From an uncultured Lachnospiraceae bacterium (GTDB lineage Bacteria > Bacillota > Clostridia > Lachnospirales > Lachnospiraceae), in the NCBI GenBank assembly GCA_947564735.1, contig CANOEC010000007.1, positions 1 to 64,000 of the forward strand: a stretch of DNA of 64,000 nucleotides, written 5' to 3'. Shown here in pieces: positions 1 through 9,215 of the stretch. The notes beneath the pieces are model-generated. The model was given only the letters and a program-made list of their open reading frames with translations. It searched no databases and was not told where the DNA came from. Position 1 is the stretch's first letter. Each line of letters starts with the position of its first letter. Both the position numbers and the translations under genes were made by a program.

Positions 1-137
1 GTACCGTTGGCTTGCCAGCTCGTCAAAAATAAAAACCGGAGTGCCTGCCGGACACCCCAATTTTTATTTCTTCCTCACCGTCTGCGCCACCGGTGCTACC
101 TGCTCAGGGGGCTTTGCCCCCTAAGAACCCCATCCAG
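1..137. other. Non-coding left edge with hairpins
   Basis: No supportable gene. On the minus strand, downstream of the ParR-like gene, there is a hairpin with arms GGGGGC/GCCCCC (about 106-122) and further GC-rich inverted stretches around 38-68 ending in a T-rich tract. These may terminate the parMR transcript. The sequence continues off the window, so whether this is part of a conjugative element cannot be seen. Confidence 0.4.
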
Positions 138-596
138 CTATCCTCCAAAACTGAAATCAAGGAACTCATTCTCCTCCGGTTCCCCTGTTTCAGCTTCTCC
201 GCCATCTTGCAGAATACCATCGCCGGAACTTAATACCCGCACATCCCTATTGTCTTTCAAATAATTCTCCGCCTGTACATTATTTCCCATTGCCAAGATA
301 TTCTGCTGCTGCAAAAGGTAAATCCCAATAAGCTGTGGCAGGTTGCCAAGCACTTTCTGTTCCACTTTTTCCACAATCCTATCCGCAAAGGCATCCTCTT
401 TTTCCCTTGTTTCCAGGTACGGATCAATAGATATTGCCAAATGCCTTTCATAAAAATTATTGACTGCCTGAATGATAAAGTCATTCTTCGAAGAAAATGT
501 CCTGACAGCTTCTGAGTGAAGTATTTCCCATGCACGTCTGTCAGCTTCCTTTTCCTCATAAAACCGCACATTGCGGTTATGGATATTTCCTGTCAT
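138..596 (-). CDS. ParR-like partner of the actin-type segregation protein
   Basis: A 152-residue protein directly downstream (15 bp) of a ParM-like ATPase gene, with a ribosome site AAGGTG ahead of its ATG. The N-terminal third is basic and helical (residues about 5-50, with the stretch SKNDFIIQAVNNFYE), like ribbon-helix-helix ParR/StbB proteins. The C-terminal part is acidic (GDGILQDGGEAETGEPEENE), which in ParR proteins contacts the filament. Function is inferred from gene order and composition: it would bind a centromere-like site and couple DNA to ParM filaments. It points to a plasmid or large mobile element extending left of the window. I do not recognise a named family with certainty. 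Confidence 0.6.
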   Translation of the reverse strand: MTGNIHNRNVRFYEEKEADRRAWEILHSEAVRTFSSKNDFIIQAVNNFYERHLAISIDPYLETREKEDAFADRIVEKVEQKVLGNLPQLIGIYLLQQQNILAMGNNVQAENYLKDNRDVRVLSSGDGILQDGGEAETGEPEENEFLDFSFGG

Positions 597-611
597 TCCT
601 GCACCTTCTTT

Positions 612-1553
612 CTAGCTGCACTTTTTGTTGTGCCGCAAAATCATGTAACAGTAATATTCATATCCCTTTGCAGTCGCACAGATATCATGATTGAAATGCG
701 TCCTCTCCCGGTTATATTCCCCGACAGCCTCCACGATTTTTACACCGCCGCCCATAAAGTGAAGCTGCATAAGGCTTTCATTATACTCATAATCCTTCAG
801 CTTCTGAAAAATCTCCTGTACATAGGAAACTGCTGCTTCTTTCATAAGTACAGCATAAGGTTCTGCAATATCCGTTTCCCCCGTTTTCAGATAATTTTCA
901 ATGACCTCGTTCATCAGGTTTGTTCCCGTTTCGTCCAGCACCCTATTATGAATACGATTCATACAATGGAAAACACCGAGTTTCTCTGTCCATGATTTAC
1001 TCTCCATCGCCCTGCCATTATTTAAATACATGATATTCATTGTTCCGTTGCCAATGTCAGCCAGTAAATTCATCCCTTTAAAATCTTTCAGGTTTTCCGC
1101 TACCGCAGAATAGCACTGCGGCATGACTGTACATCCGGCAATCTCGACCTCGTACTGTCTGCCTTTATAACGAAACTGCACAATCTTATTCTGCATCAGA
1201 TACTGGCGGAAGGATTCTCTCTGCACCTGCACCCACTTCAACGGAAGTCCTACTGCAAGATGTACTCTGGCAGATGTTAATTCCCTTGCATTCAGTTCTT
1301 TTGCTATTGCCGCAAGTGTCAGGATATAATTATCATCATCTGACTGCTTTTCAGCGATAAAACTCTTATGACCTTCCCCGATAATGTAGAAATATCCATC
1401 ATACTCCAGATAATCCTTACTGAAAGTTGGCGCTTTCTCACTCTTAATCAGCGCTGTTGGAAATACCCTGTGCGCTGTTTTGATATTCCCATATCCATGA
1501 TCAATTCCTAAAATCAATGTTCCATTCATGTTATATTCTCTTATATTCGCCAT
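612..1553 (-). CDS. ParM/StbA-family actin-like ATPase
   Basis: A 313-residue actin-fold protein. The phosphate-1 loop GIDHGYGNIK is at residues 16-25, the second phosphate loop DIGNGT at 166-171, and a glycine-rich adenosine motif MGGGVK near 268. Proteins of this family polymerise with ATP to push plasmids or integrative elements apart at division. The chosen ATG at 1553 has GAGAGGG upstream; a second ATG eight codons in is possible. It is translationally close to the ParR-like gene that follows. Presence in a chromosome-like context suggests an integrated conjugative element whose remaining genes lie outside the window. Confidence 0.8.
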   Translation of the reverse strand: MANIREYNMNGTLILGIDHGYGNIKTAHRVFPTALIKSEKAPTFSKDYLEYDGYFYIIGEGHKSFIAEKQSDDDNYILTLAAIAKELNARELTSARVHLAVGLPLKWVQVQRESFRQYLMQNKIVQFRYKGRQYEVEIAGCTVMPQCYSAVAENLKDFKGMNLLADIGNGTMNIMYLNNGRAMESKSWTEKLGVFHCMNRIHNRVLDETGTNLMNEVIENYLKTGETDIAEPYAVLMKEAAVSYVQEIFQKLKDYEYNESLMQLHFMGGGVKIVEAVGEYNRERTHFNHDICATAKGYEYYCYMILRHNKKCS

Positions 1554-1580
1554 AATTTTTCCCTCTCTTTTCGTCTTGAT

Positions 1581-1972
1581 TTAGTGATAGCAGTAGACAA
1601 CATCTTGAAGAACCACTTCCTCTGCCATTGCCTTAGCCTGTTCCCGAAGCTGCCACATTTCCATTGTAGAGTTTGGATTCTTTGGTTTATGCTTCTGTAA
1701 ATACTGCTGCATGATCCTTTCCAACAGTTCATTTGCTTCTTCATTGATTTCTGCCGCTTTTTGTTTCAACTGCCCTAAACGAACCAGATGATAATATCTG
1801 TCCGGCTGGTTTTCTTTCAGATACTTTTTCCATAAATCCCCGTATTTTCCTGAAAAAAATCCTGCATTGCTTCTGTTTCTTCTTCGCCAATAAAGATATT
1901 GGGATATAAAATACCCTCTTTCTCTGTGTAAGTACCGCCCATCTGTTCAAATATTGATTTTTCTCTGCTCAT
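1581..1972 (-). pseudogene. tnpV: tnpV, transposon protein TnpV, frameshifted
   Basis: The N-terminal frame starts at ATG 1972 after GGAGG and reads MSREKSIFEQMGGTY, the diagnostic TnpV opening. It stops early after a run of seven T (coding strand, 1852-1858). A second frame then continues with GKYGDLWKKYLKENQPDRYY and ends at 1581, matching the rest of a TnpV protein. One base gained or lost at the homopolymer would restore a protein of about 130 residues. TnpV is encoded in Tn4451-type mobilisable transposons and its role is unclear. The break may be a true mutation, a sequencing slip or, less likely, programmed slippage. Confidence 0.75.
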
Positions 1973-2040
1973 TTTCGCATCCTCCGTTTCTGCTATCCAA
2001 TTTACAAGTTCCAATAAAAATGACAGACACTTGTATGCCT

Positions 2041-2379
2041 GTCACTACATCAGATAATTCTTCTCCATAGATTGTGCTTCCCGTGAATAACAATTTTGAT
2101 TTAATTCTTCACACAAATACATCATTTCATCAGTCAGATTTGTACACCATTTTTGACACCAATTTTTCTTCAAACTACACCATTCTGCGATAAGTTATGA
2201 TACTTCTCCTAAAAATCAAAAGTAGCTTAAGCCCTTGCAAAACCGCTATTCTTCAAGGGTTCAAGCCACTTTCTTTTCCCTGTTTAACATTTGTTCAAGA
2301 CTTGTTAAACCTTGGAACATACCATCTCCCTTCTCAGCCAATGACCTCTATATTATTCGGAAAATCTCTTCATCATTTT
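2041..2379. other. Degenerate transposon remnant without an intact gene
   Basis: About 340 bases between tnpV and tnpW with no credible full gene. On the minus strand there is a coding-like stretch ending near 2045 (containing EMMYLCEELNQNCYSREAQS) that lacks a start codon, and further up a short frame beginning MFQGLTSLEQMLNRE that stops after 19 codons. Both look like decayed element genes. The 41-bp repeat at 2310-2350 lies inside. Confidence 0.45.
2310..2350 (-). repeat. 41-bp direct repeat, copy 1 (leader with ribosome site)
   Basis: Matches 10728-10768 in the same orientation at 40 of 41 positions. Read on the minus strand it contains AGAAGGGAGATGGT followed by ATG and the codons MFQG, so it looks like a conserved leader and start of a gene, while the bodies downstream differ between the two copies. 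The two copies flank the sugar-utilisation cluster. Confidence 0.8.
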
Positions 2380-2562
2380 TCATGGTCTGCACTGTTTCCC
2401 ATACTCTAAATCGTGGAGAATAACACGCTTTAGCTTATCCTTTACACTTTGAGTACTGGTAGCGGAAAAATGTACCTCGACTAAATAGATTGTCTTATCA
2501 ATCTTTTTCTGCAAACAGAACGTTAATCGCCCTGTGGTGTTGGTCTGAATGTTATCGCTCAT
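2380..2562 (-). CDS. tnpW: TnpW-family transposon-encoded protein
   Basis: A 60-residue protein with the TnpW pattern: a short polar N-terminus (MSDNIQTNTTGRLTF), then a beta-rich segment TIYLVEVHFSATST and a basic helix DKLKRVIL. TnpW proteins are small accessory proteins of Tn4451/Tn4453-type elements with no established activity. It lies near the broken tnpV and, together with the recombinase scrap at 18.7-19.3 kb, marks the 1-19 kb region as transposon-derived. The call rests on sequence pattern and neighbours. Confidence 0.7.
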   Translation of the reverse strand: MSDNIQTNTTGRLTFCLQKKIDKTIYLVEVHFSATSTQSVKDKLKRVILHDLEYGKQCRP

Positions 2563-2764
2563 GTTCCTCCCTTTTGGCGCAAAAAAGACGCATGATTTCT
2601 ATTTTACTGTTTCCATGCGCCTTTACGCTGTTACTTTGATATCAAATTGTTGGTTATGCTAACTGCATGACCTCGGCTTCAATCTCTTTCAGTTCTTCCA
2701 ATTCCGAAGTGTTGACATCTCCTTTTCAATCCCGTCATGTCGTTTATTAAAATGTTTCATGTCA
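2563..2764 (-). other. Gene scrap between tnpW and the GH3 gene
   Basis: No intact gene. On the minus strand one frame gives a 17-residue coding-like tail ELEELKEIEAEVMQLA with a stop near 2657, and another frame begins ATG at 2760 and stops after about 23 codons. They look like two halves of one decayed small gene. A terminator for the GH3 operon is not obvious here. Confidence 0.35.
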
Positions 2765-5068
2765 TCACCCCGTTATCATTTTTTTAATGCCACGAAAATA
2801 GTGTCCGTTTGCCATTTCAAGCAGCCCTTGCATAAGACCGCCCTTCATGCCGCCAGATATCTGCATACTGCGAAGTGGTCCTCCAGCACTGGACAATATC
2901 ATCATTTTGAATTCGGGATTATCATAGTCCTTCTTTCCGTCAAAGCTTTTAGCAACCGTTGATTCCACCGCCCAAAACATAATTTTCATAATCAGACTGT
3001 GTTCCTTCATTTCCATGACGGAGTTGTCCATGGTAAACTCGCCCTTAACCGGTATTTTCTCCTTATATTTCCGACCAAGCATGGCTTCCCATACTTTCTG
3101 TGATGGGGTACCTTGAGGCTTACCATACCAATCATTACGGTAGAGGCTGATTTTTTCTCCAATCAGTTCTATTTCTGCAGATAAATCGCCAACCTGCATC
3201 GTATATATTCCAGACGGTATCACCCAGCCGTTATCCCAGATAGCATAAGCCCGATCATCTAAGGCAAATTCAACTGTTTTACTTTCGCCGGGATCTAAAA
3301 ACACCTTGGAAAAACCCTTCAACTCCCGAATAGGACGATATCCGCTGCCATTATTCTTTACATAGAGTTGAACTACTTCCGCTCCGGCAACTTTTCCTGA
3401 ATTGGTTACCGTAACCATAACCTTACTTTTTTCCGCTTTCAAATCCGAATAAACAAAAGTAGTGTAGGACAGCCCATAGCCAAAGCGCCAGCGTACAGGT
3501 ATATTTGCCTTTTCATAATATCGGTATCCCACATAAACACCTTCACGATACTGGGCATCCTTTGTACCATAGTAAGAAGAAGAAACACAGTCTTCATACT
3601 TCAGCGGCCAGCTTTCTGTCAGCTTGCCTGAAGGGACTGTCCTGCCATAAAGAAGATTTTTAACTGCCTCTCCCACAGCCTGCCCACCGAGCCCCATATA
3701 AAGGATTGCATTTACCTGATCGTCCCATGAACACTCCACTGCAGAACCGCAGCACAAAACAACAACCGTATTCGGATTTGCCTTTGCCACTTCTTCAAGC
3801 AGCTGCAACTGTCCTTCCGGCATTTTCATATTGCTTCGGTCAAAACCCTCTGACTCATAGCGTTCCGGCAAGCCTGCAAATACAACGGCTACATCGACGG
3901 ATTCCGCTGCTTTAGCCGCCTCGGCAAGCATCGCCCTCGTAGTATCTCCACGTTCATCACAACCGGGTGCATAAGTACAATTCGGCATGGCTTCCAAAGG
4001 CGAAACCACACGAAACGGATTGATATGGCTGGAGCCTGACCCCTGATACCGGGGTACTTCTGCCATAGCACCAATCAGAGCAACACTTTGGTTTTCATTC
4101 AGCGGCAAAACGCCATTGTTTTTTAACAGCACTGCCCCCTGCTCAGCGGCTTCTCTTGCGAGAGCATGATGAGCTTCTTTATCAGATGCAATGTGAGGGC
4201 GCTTCTGCACATTCAGAGCCATCTCAATAATCCGCCTCGCACAGACATCCACGGTGCGTTCCTCTAAACTTCCGTCTTTTACTGCTTCAAGGCACTCCTT
4301 CATCATATAATCACTACCGCCCGGCATATTGAGATCACACCCGGCTTTGAAACCCTCCACACGGTCATTCATCGCACCCCAATCGGTGACAACTAGACCG
4401 TCAAATCCCCATTCTCTACGAAGGATATCGGTCAGCAATTCCTCACTGTCACTGCAATGTGTGTCATTGATCTTATTATAAGCACACATGACAGTTTTCG
4501 GCTTTGCCTCCTTTACCGCTATTTCAAAGGCAGTCAGATAGATTTCCCTTAGGGTACGCTCATCCACAACACTATCCGAATTAAAACGGCTAAACTCCTG
4601 ACTGTTGCAGGCAAAGTGCTTGAGGCTTGCTGCCGTACCATTTTTCTGGATGCCACAAATCATACCGGCAGCCATTTTCCCAGCCAAATATGGATCTTCA
4701 CTGACATATTCAAAATTTCTGCCGCAAAGTGGATTTCTCTTGATGTTTGCGCCGGGCCCGAGGACAACATCCACTCCCTGCTCTGCCGCTTCTTCTCCGA
4801 TGGCTTCACCAATGCGTTCCATGAGAGCAACATCCCAGCTTGCACCAGTTGTAACAGCCGTGGGAAAACAGGTAGCTTCCCTCGACTGATTCACACCTAA
4901 CATATCAGCGGAACCTTCCTGCTTCCGCAATCCATGGGGTCCATCGCATAGGAAAGCAGACGGTAAACCGAGCCGTTCTACAGCCTTCGTCTCCCAAAAA
5001 TTTCTTCCCTCGCACAAAGCTATCTTTTCTTTCAGAGAAAGCTGTTTTAAGATTTCCTCCGCAGTCAT
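2765..5068 (-). CDS. Family 3 glycoside hydrolase (beta-glucosidase type)
   Basis: A 767-residue GH3 enzyme that hydrolyses terminal beta-linked sugars from glycosides. Visible motifs are DGPHGLR (42-48), KHFACN (150-155) and VVTDWGAMND with the probable nucleophile Asp229, followed by the alpha/beta sandwich domain (LLKNNGVLPL) and a C-terminal fibronectin-like domain (GYRYYEKANIPVRWRFGYGL region). There is no signal peptide, so it acts in the cytoplasm. The ATG at 5068 is preceded by GGAGGG and lies one base after the stop of the GH78 gene, implying coupled translation. Likely role here: removing glucose after the rhamnosidase has acted. Exact linkage preference cannot be told from sequence. 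Confidence 0.9.
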   Translation of the reverse strand: MTAEEILKQLSLKEKIALCEGRNFWETKAVERLGLPSAFLCDGPHGLRKQEGSADMLGVNQSREATCFPTAVTTGASWDVALMERIGEAIGEEAAEQGVDVVLGPGANIKRNPLCGRNFEYVSEDPYLAGKMAAGMICGIQKNGTAASLKHFACNSQEFSRFNSDSVVDERTLREIYLTAFEIAVKEAKPKTVMCAYNKINDTHCSDSEELLTDILRREWGFDGLVVTDWGAMNDRVEGFKAGCDLNMPGGSDYMMKECLEAVKDGSLEERTVDVCARRIIEMALNVQKRPHIASDKEAHHALAREAAEQGAVLLKNNGVLPLNENQSVALIGAMAEVPRYQGSGSSHINPFRVVSPLEAMPNCTYAPGCDERGDTTRAMLAEAAKAAESVDVAVVFAGLPERYESEGFDRSNMKMPEGQLQLLEEVAKANPNTVVVLCCGSAVECSWDDQVNAILYMGLGGQAVGEAVKNLLYGRTVPSGKLTESWPLKYEDCVSSSYYGTKDAQYREGVYVGYRYYEKANIPVRWRFGYGLSYTTFVYSDLKAEKSKVMVTVTNSGKVAGAEVVQLYVKNNGSGYRPIRELKGFSKVFLDPGESKTVEFALDDRAYAIWDNGWVIPSGIYTMQVGDLSAEIELIGEKISLYRNDWYGKPQGTPSQKVWEAMLGRKYKEKIPVKGEFTMDNSVMEMKEHSLIMKIMFWAVESTVAKSFDGKKDYDNPEFKMMILSSAGGPLRSMQISGGMKGGLMQGLLEMANGHYFRGIKKMITG

Positions 5069-5069
5069 G

Positions 5070-7616
5070 TTATCCCTCCATATAAGTATATACCCCACTT
5101 GTTACCATTTCAGTTCTGCCTCCGGGAAGCATAATTTTTGCCATACAGTTCGCAGGAACAACAACCGTGTAGGTCGTGACTTTGTCATTCCTCTCCCATT
5201 TGCAGGATACTTTGCCGTAAATACTTTGATATTCTGCACATGCATAAGTAAACTTTCCACCGGGCTGTGGTTTAATGGTAAACTGATTTTCCCCAGTGAT
5301 CCTGATACCACACATGGTCGTAAACAGCCATTCACACACTGCTCCCTTGGAGTAATGGTTTAATGAAGCAATGCCGCCCTGTGCTTGTGTGCCTTCCCAG
5401 CTTTCCCAGATGGTAGTTGCACCGTTCTTCGGCATATAAAGCCAGCCGGGCATTTCCTCGTTTTCCAATACCTTGTACGCCGCTTCCAAGTCATACTCCG
5501 ACAGTACATAAAGAATCAGCGGCGTCGATAAAAATCCTGTTGCCAGCCTCCAACCGTAGTTTTGCAGTGCCTTAATCAGCCTGTTTCGGGCAAACGCAGC
5601 CTGTTCTTCATCCAATAGCTCCATATAGAGTGGACGTACAAGGCTCGCCTGACGGTCGGTATCCAGCGTGAAGTCCGGTAGTTTTCGCATTGCCTGATAG
5701 GATTTCTTTACATTTTCAGCCCAGCGGCGGTATTCACATGCCTCAGCAGATTCACCCAGTTCATCGGCAATCTCCGCCATCTTACCCATAATAAACGCAG
5801 TGTAGGCAGTAGATTCTTCCGGATGAGGCAACACCATATCTGTCCATTTGTTTGGGTGGACATCTGCAGGTTCCGCCCACTCACCGTAAGACTGTCCATA
5901 GTTAACCGCATACTTCCGGTCTTTGCCATGCAGTTTCAACGGTCTGGAGAGAGGCGTTTTCCTGCCGCATCTTTTTTGCATGAAATTCGCATACTTTTTC
6001 ATGCCCGCCCAGTGCTGTGTTAAAATCGTTTTATCCCCGGTAAGCTTCCACATTACATAGGGCATCAATACGCCGGCATCCGCCCAGCCGACAGACCCGT
6101 TCATTACATTCATATAGGGGTCAACGCCTCCGGCAGGAGCAATCTGCGGCAACCGCCCATCCTTTTCCTGCCAGTCGTACATATCATTTAGATATTTGCG
6201 ACAGAATGGCGTAAAATGAAACAAATAGCCTGCCGTTTTGCAGAAAATCTGTGCATCACCCGTCCATGCATGGCGTTCACGGGTAGGGCAGTCAGTAGGA
6301 ACGTCCAGAAAATTGTTCTTGGCAGACCAAACTGTGTTTTCTACCAACTTATTTAGCAGAGCGTTAGAGCTCTCAAACCTGCCGGTCTGCTCCAAATCGG
6401 AATACACTGCGATTGCAGCAAAATCGGATGGTTTCCACTGTATATCTGTCTCGACCAATACATATTGAAATCCAAACACGGCAAATCGTGTTATATAGTG
6501 GTTCTCTCCGTCCATGCAGAAATACTCAATCTGCTGAAGCGGTGTGGTGTGATCCCGCATGGTAAGCTGAATGTTTTTCAGAGTCAGCTCACCCTTTTCA
6601 TCCATCAGTTCCCCACATTGCAGATAGATTCGCTGCCCCTGTCTGGCATTGACGGTAAATTCCACAAATCCCGCAATGTTCTGCCCAAAATCCAAAACTT
6701 TCTTCCCGCTGGGAGTGGTAATAAGCTTTGGATTGACCAAGCGTTCCTGTTTCCTCACCGGCACGTTATTAGAAGCCGATGGAGTGACCGCATGAGCAGT
6801 AATCTTTGCTTTTCCGCCATAAGTGGGCGACATTCTTGTATCCACAATTTCGCCGTCTTGATTATCGGCAAAACGAATCTTTCCGTCATTTGACCACTGC
6901 CAGCTCGCATCACTGACTGCGATAACTTTTCCGTCATTCTCCAGCTGTGCCATGAATTTTGTTTCTGTTCCGTACTCATTTAGGCGTCCCCATGCGCCGG
7001 TACTGCCACGATACCATCCGTCAGCGAGCATAACTTCCAGCGTATTCTCACCGGAATGTAACAAGTCAGTAACATCATAGGTCTGGTACTGAATACGCTT
7101 GTTATAGTCGGTATGACCGGGAGCCATGACAAAATCACCCACACGAACACCATTGATATATGCTTCATATAAACCACAGGCAGTGATATAAAGGCGGGCA
7201 TTTTTTGCCCCCTCCACCCGAAATACCTTGCGGAAGCAATCCACCGGATAACGCTGTTTTTTGTTGACAGTATAATTTCCGGTAATCCAGTCTGCTTTCC
7301 AGTCACCTGCCGCAAGCAATCCCATTTCAAAGGACGCTTCCTCGCTCCAGTCTCCCGGAGTGTCATTCTCGTCCCAAAGTCTCACCCGCCAGCACACCCT
7401 TTGGCGGGAAACAAGTTTTTCCCTGAAAGGTATTCCCGTCATCTGTGAGGATTCCACTTTCCCACTATCCCAAATCTTTTTGCCATCCGAAGTGGCTGTT
7501 ACCTGATAGGCACTTTGTTGTATACCGTCAACACAATTCCAGAAAAAACGAGGGAATGCAATATCAATGCCTAATGGATTAATCAGATACTCTGTGTATA
7601 ATCTGACAGCCTTCAT
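5070..7616 (-). CDS. Family 78 glycoside hydrolase, alpha-L-rhamnosidase
   Basis: An 848-residue protein with the full GH78 layout: N-terminal beta domains (FFWNC, QSAYQV, GDWSEEASFEMGLL), the rhamnosidase N domain (AYINGVRVGDFVMAPGHTDY), the catalytic (alpha/alpha)6 barrel with CPTRERHAWTGDAQ carrying the acidic residues, and a C-terminal beta domain after the ATTIWESWEG and LNHYSKGAV motifs. It releases L-rhamnose from rhamnosides such as plant flavonoid or saponin glycosides. There is no signal peptide. Its start overlaps the transporter's last base and its stop abuts the GH3 start, so the three are one operon. Substrate identity is an inference from the gene set. Confidence 0.9.
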   Translation of the reverse strand: MKAVRLYTEYLINPLGIDIAFPRFFWNCVDGIQQSAYQVTATSDGKKIWDSGKVESSQMTGIPFREKLVSRQRVCWRVRLWDENDTPGDWSEEASFEMGLLAAGDWKADWITGNYTVNKKQRYPVDCFRKVFRVEGAKNARLYITACGLYEAYINGVRVGDFVMAPGHTDYNKRIQYQTYDVTDLLHSGENTLEVMLADGWYRGSTGAWGRLNEYGTETKFMAQLENDGKVIAVSDASWQWSNDGKIRFADNQDGEIVDTRMSPTYGGKAKITAHAVTPSASNNVPVRKQERLVNPKLITTPSGKKVLDFGQNIAGFVEFTVNARQGQRIYLQCGELMDEKGELTLKNIQLTMRDHTTPLQQIEYFCMDGENHYITRFAVFGFQYVLVETDIQWKPSDFAAIAVYSDLEQTGRFESSNALLNKLVENTVWSAKNNFLDVPTDCPTRERHAWTGDAQIFCKTAGYLFHFTPFCRKYLNDMYDWQEKDGRLPQIAPAGGVDPYMNVMNGSVGWADAGVLMPYVMWKLTGDKTILTQHWAGMKKYANFMQKRCGRKTPLSRPLKLHGKDRKYAVNYGQSYGEWAEPADVHPNKWTDMVLPHPEESTAYTAFIMGKMAEIADELGESAEACEYRRWAENVKKSYQAMRKLPDFTLDTDRQASLVRPLYMELLDEEQAAFARNRLIKALQNYGWRLATGFLSTPLILYVLSEYDLEAAYKVLENEEMPGWLYMPKNGATTIWESWEGTQAQGGIASLNHYSKGAVCEWLFTTMCGIRITGENQFTIKPQPGGKFTYACAEYQSIYGKVSCKWERNDKVTTYTVVVPANCMAKIMLPGGRTEMVTSGVYTYMEG

Positions 7617-9076
7617 TATTTTACCTCCCTGCGATCTCTGATTGCCGCCTGTACCTTGTCAATATTTTTCTCTGCACGGAAGAAACCAAGCAGAACAAAA
7701 GCAATAATGGCTGTGATAACCTCTAAACCAACGAAGCAGAAGGTAATTGCATTTTGTGTGGCGGCATTCTGGACAAAACCAGTGGTAACCTTGGTCGCTT
7801 CATCAAATACAGGCGCAATGTAGCCGGTTCTTGCCAAAATAAAGTTGAATACACCACTTGCAATGCCGGTGGCACAAGTTACAATTATGGTCTGGATGGA
7901 TGCGGAAATACCATCGCAGCGGAAGTCATTTTTATACTCTACACCATCCAGCATATCAGCGAACAGCGCACTCATCACATAGGAACAGGGCAAGCCGCCG
8001 GTATTCTTGATGAACTGACCAATAAGCACCATGACCATATTGTGGGGGAACAGGCAGCAAACAATACCGCCGATAGCATAAAGGATTAAACCTGCCATCG
8101 TCAGATTACGCTTGCCAAATTTCTTTGCCAGCGGCCACACAGCAAAAATACCAATCCCCATCGGAATGCCGCCAAGGGCGGATACCAGCGTCTGTGTAAT
8201 TCCATCGTTGTATGTACCAAGAACGTAGTTACAGTAATAGATAAGGGCAATATTCTTAATCATCAAGCCCACATTCCAGACAATGAAGAACCCCATAAAG
8301 ATGAGCCATTCCCTATCGGTAAATACGGCTTTGATCTGTTTTCTAAAAGATACATTTTCTTGTCCTGCAGATGCATTTTCCTCGGTAATACGTTCACGGG
8401 TAAAATAGTATTCAATCAAAGTCAGCGGGAGGGCAAGAATAGACAGAATACTCATCAGCATGATCCATGCCTGCTTGTTCGCACCAATAGCTGGCATAAT
8501 AACCATAGGAAATACAAGTGCTACAATCATACCCGTAATCATAACATTGGAAATATTGTTAAACACCGCAAGACTTCCTCGTTGGGTCGTATCACGAGTG
8601 GACAACGGAACCATCAAATTGTGGCTCATATTGTAAATGGTAAACGCAAAAGAATAGAACAGGTTGTAAGACAGCATGACCCAGATAACCTGCACCGTCT
8701 CCGATGCATTCGGCACGGTAAACAACAAGATTCCCGTAACAGCCATTAAAGGTGCAGAAAACAATAGCCACGGACGGGCTTTACCAGCTTTTGTATGGGT
8801 TTTTTCGATAACCTGCCCCATCACTACATTGGTAACGGCATCAATGACCTTGCTAATGATGGGAAAAAGCATAAGAAATACGCCGCCCCATACTGAAGTA
8901 AGTTTTAGAACATCCGTATAATAGACATTCAAATATGAGGCAAGTACTGCATTCAGAAGCAACGCACCCGCCGGTCCGGCTAAGTAACCAAACCACTTTT
9001 CTTTTCCAGTGACATTATCACTGGTGATTCGGCTTTGTAAAGCTGGCTTATCTGTGATTTTTGTTCGTTTTCCCAT
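7616..9076 (-). CDS. GPH-family glycoside:cation symporter
   Basis: A 486-residue, twelve-helix transporter of the glycoside-pentoside-hexuronide family (MelB/XynB type). The family signature region is visible near residues 70-105 ([20 protein letters not shown], then GKARPWLLF). It takes up glycosides with Na+ or H+. A ribosome site AAAGGAG precedes the ATG. As first gene of the operon with two cytoplasmic glycosidases, it probably imports the intact rhamnosylated glycoside. Expression is probably under the divergent AraC-type regulator. Confidence 0.88.
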   Translation of the reverse strand: MGKRTKITDKPALQSRITSDNVTGKEKWFGYLAGPAGALLLNAVLASYLNVYYTDVLKLTSVWGGVFLMLFPIISKVIDAVTNVVMGQVIEKTHTKAGKARPWLLFSAPLMAVTGILLFTVPNASETVQVIWVMLSYNLFYSFAFTIYNMSHNLMVPLSTRDTTQRGSLAVFNNISNVMITGMIVALVFPMVIMPAIGANKQAWIMLMSILSILALPLTLIEYYFTRERITEENASAGQENVSFRKQIKAVFTDREWLIFMGFFIVWNVGLMIKNIALIYYCNYVLGTYNDGITQTLVSALGGIPMGIGIFAVWPLAKKFGKRNLTMAGLILYAIGGIVCCLFPHNMVMVLIGQFIKNTGGLPCSYVMSALFADMLDGVEYKNDFRCDGISASIQTIIVTCATGIASGVFNFILARTGYIAPVFDEATKVTTGFVQNAATQNAITFCFVGLEVITAIIAFVLLGFFRAEKNIDKVQAAIRDRREVK

Positions 9077-9131
9077 GTTTGCATCTCCTTTTAATATTAA
9101 AATATGTGTGTATATGAACTTTCCTAATTAC

Positions 9132-9160
9132 ATTATATATATTCCACGCCATCGAATCTT
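9132..9160 (-). promoter_or_regulatory. Probable promoter of the GPH-GH78-GH3 operon
   Basis: On the minus strand a perfect -10 TATAAT (9132-9137) sits 17 bp from a poor -35 AAGATT (9155-9160). A good -10 with a poor -35 is typical of activator-dependent promoters, which fits an AraC-type activator. Its -35 shares bases with the -35 of the divergent regulator promoter. Confidence 0.5.
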
Positions 9161-9187
9161 GCAGAATTGTCACAAGCATTGTATAAT
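9159..9187 (+). promoter_or_regulatory. Promoter of the AraC-type regulator
   Basis: TTGCAG (9159-9164), 17-bp spacer, TATAAT (9182-9187), 28 bp before the start codon at 9216. It is back-to-back with the operon promoter, so one regulator bound here could control both directions. Confidence 0.65.
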
Positions 9188-9215
9188 TAACAAAATATTG
9201 TTTGGAGGCTCTATA

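Noticed and set aside
516-995. Plus-strand frame of 159 codons opposite the ParM-like gene
   Set aside because: Overlaps the well-supported actin-like gene on the other strand and shows no ribosome site or family pattern.
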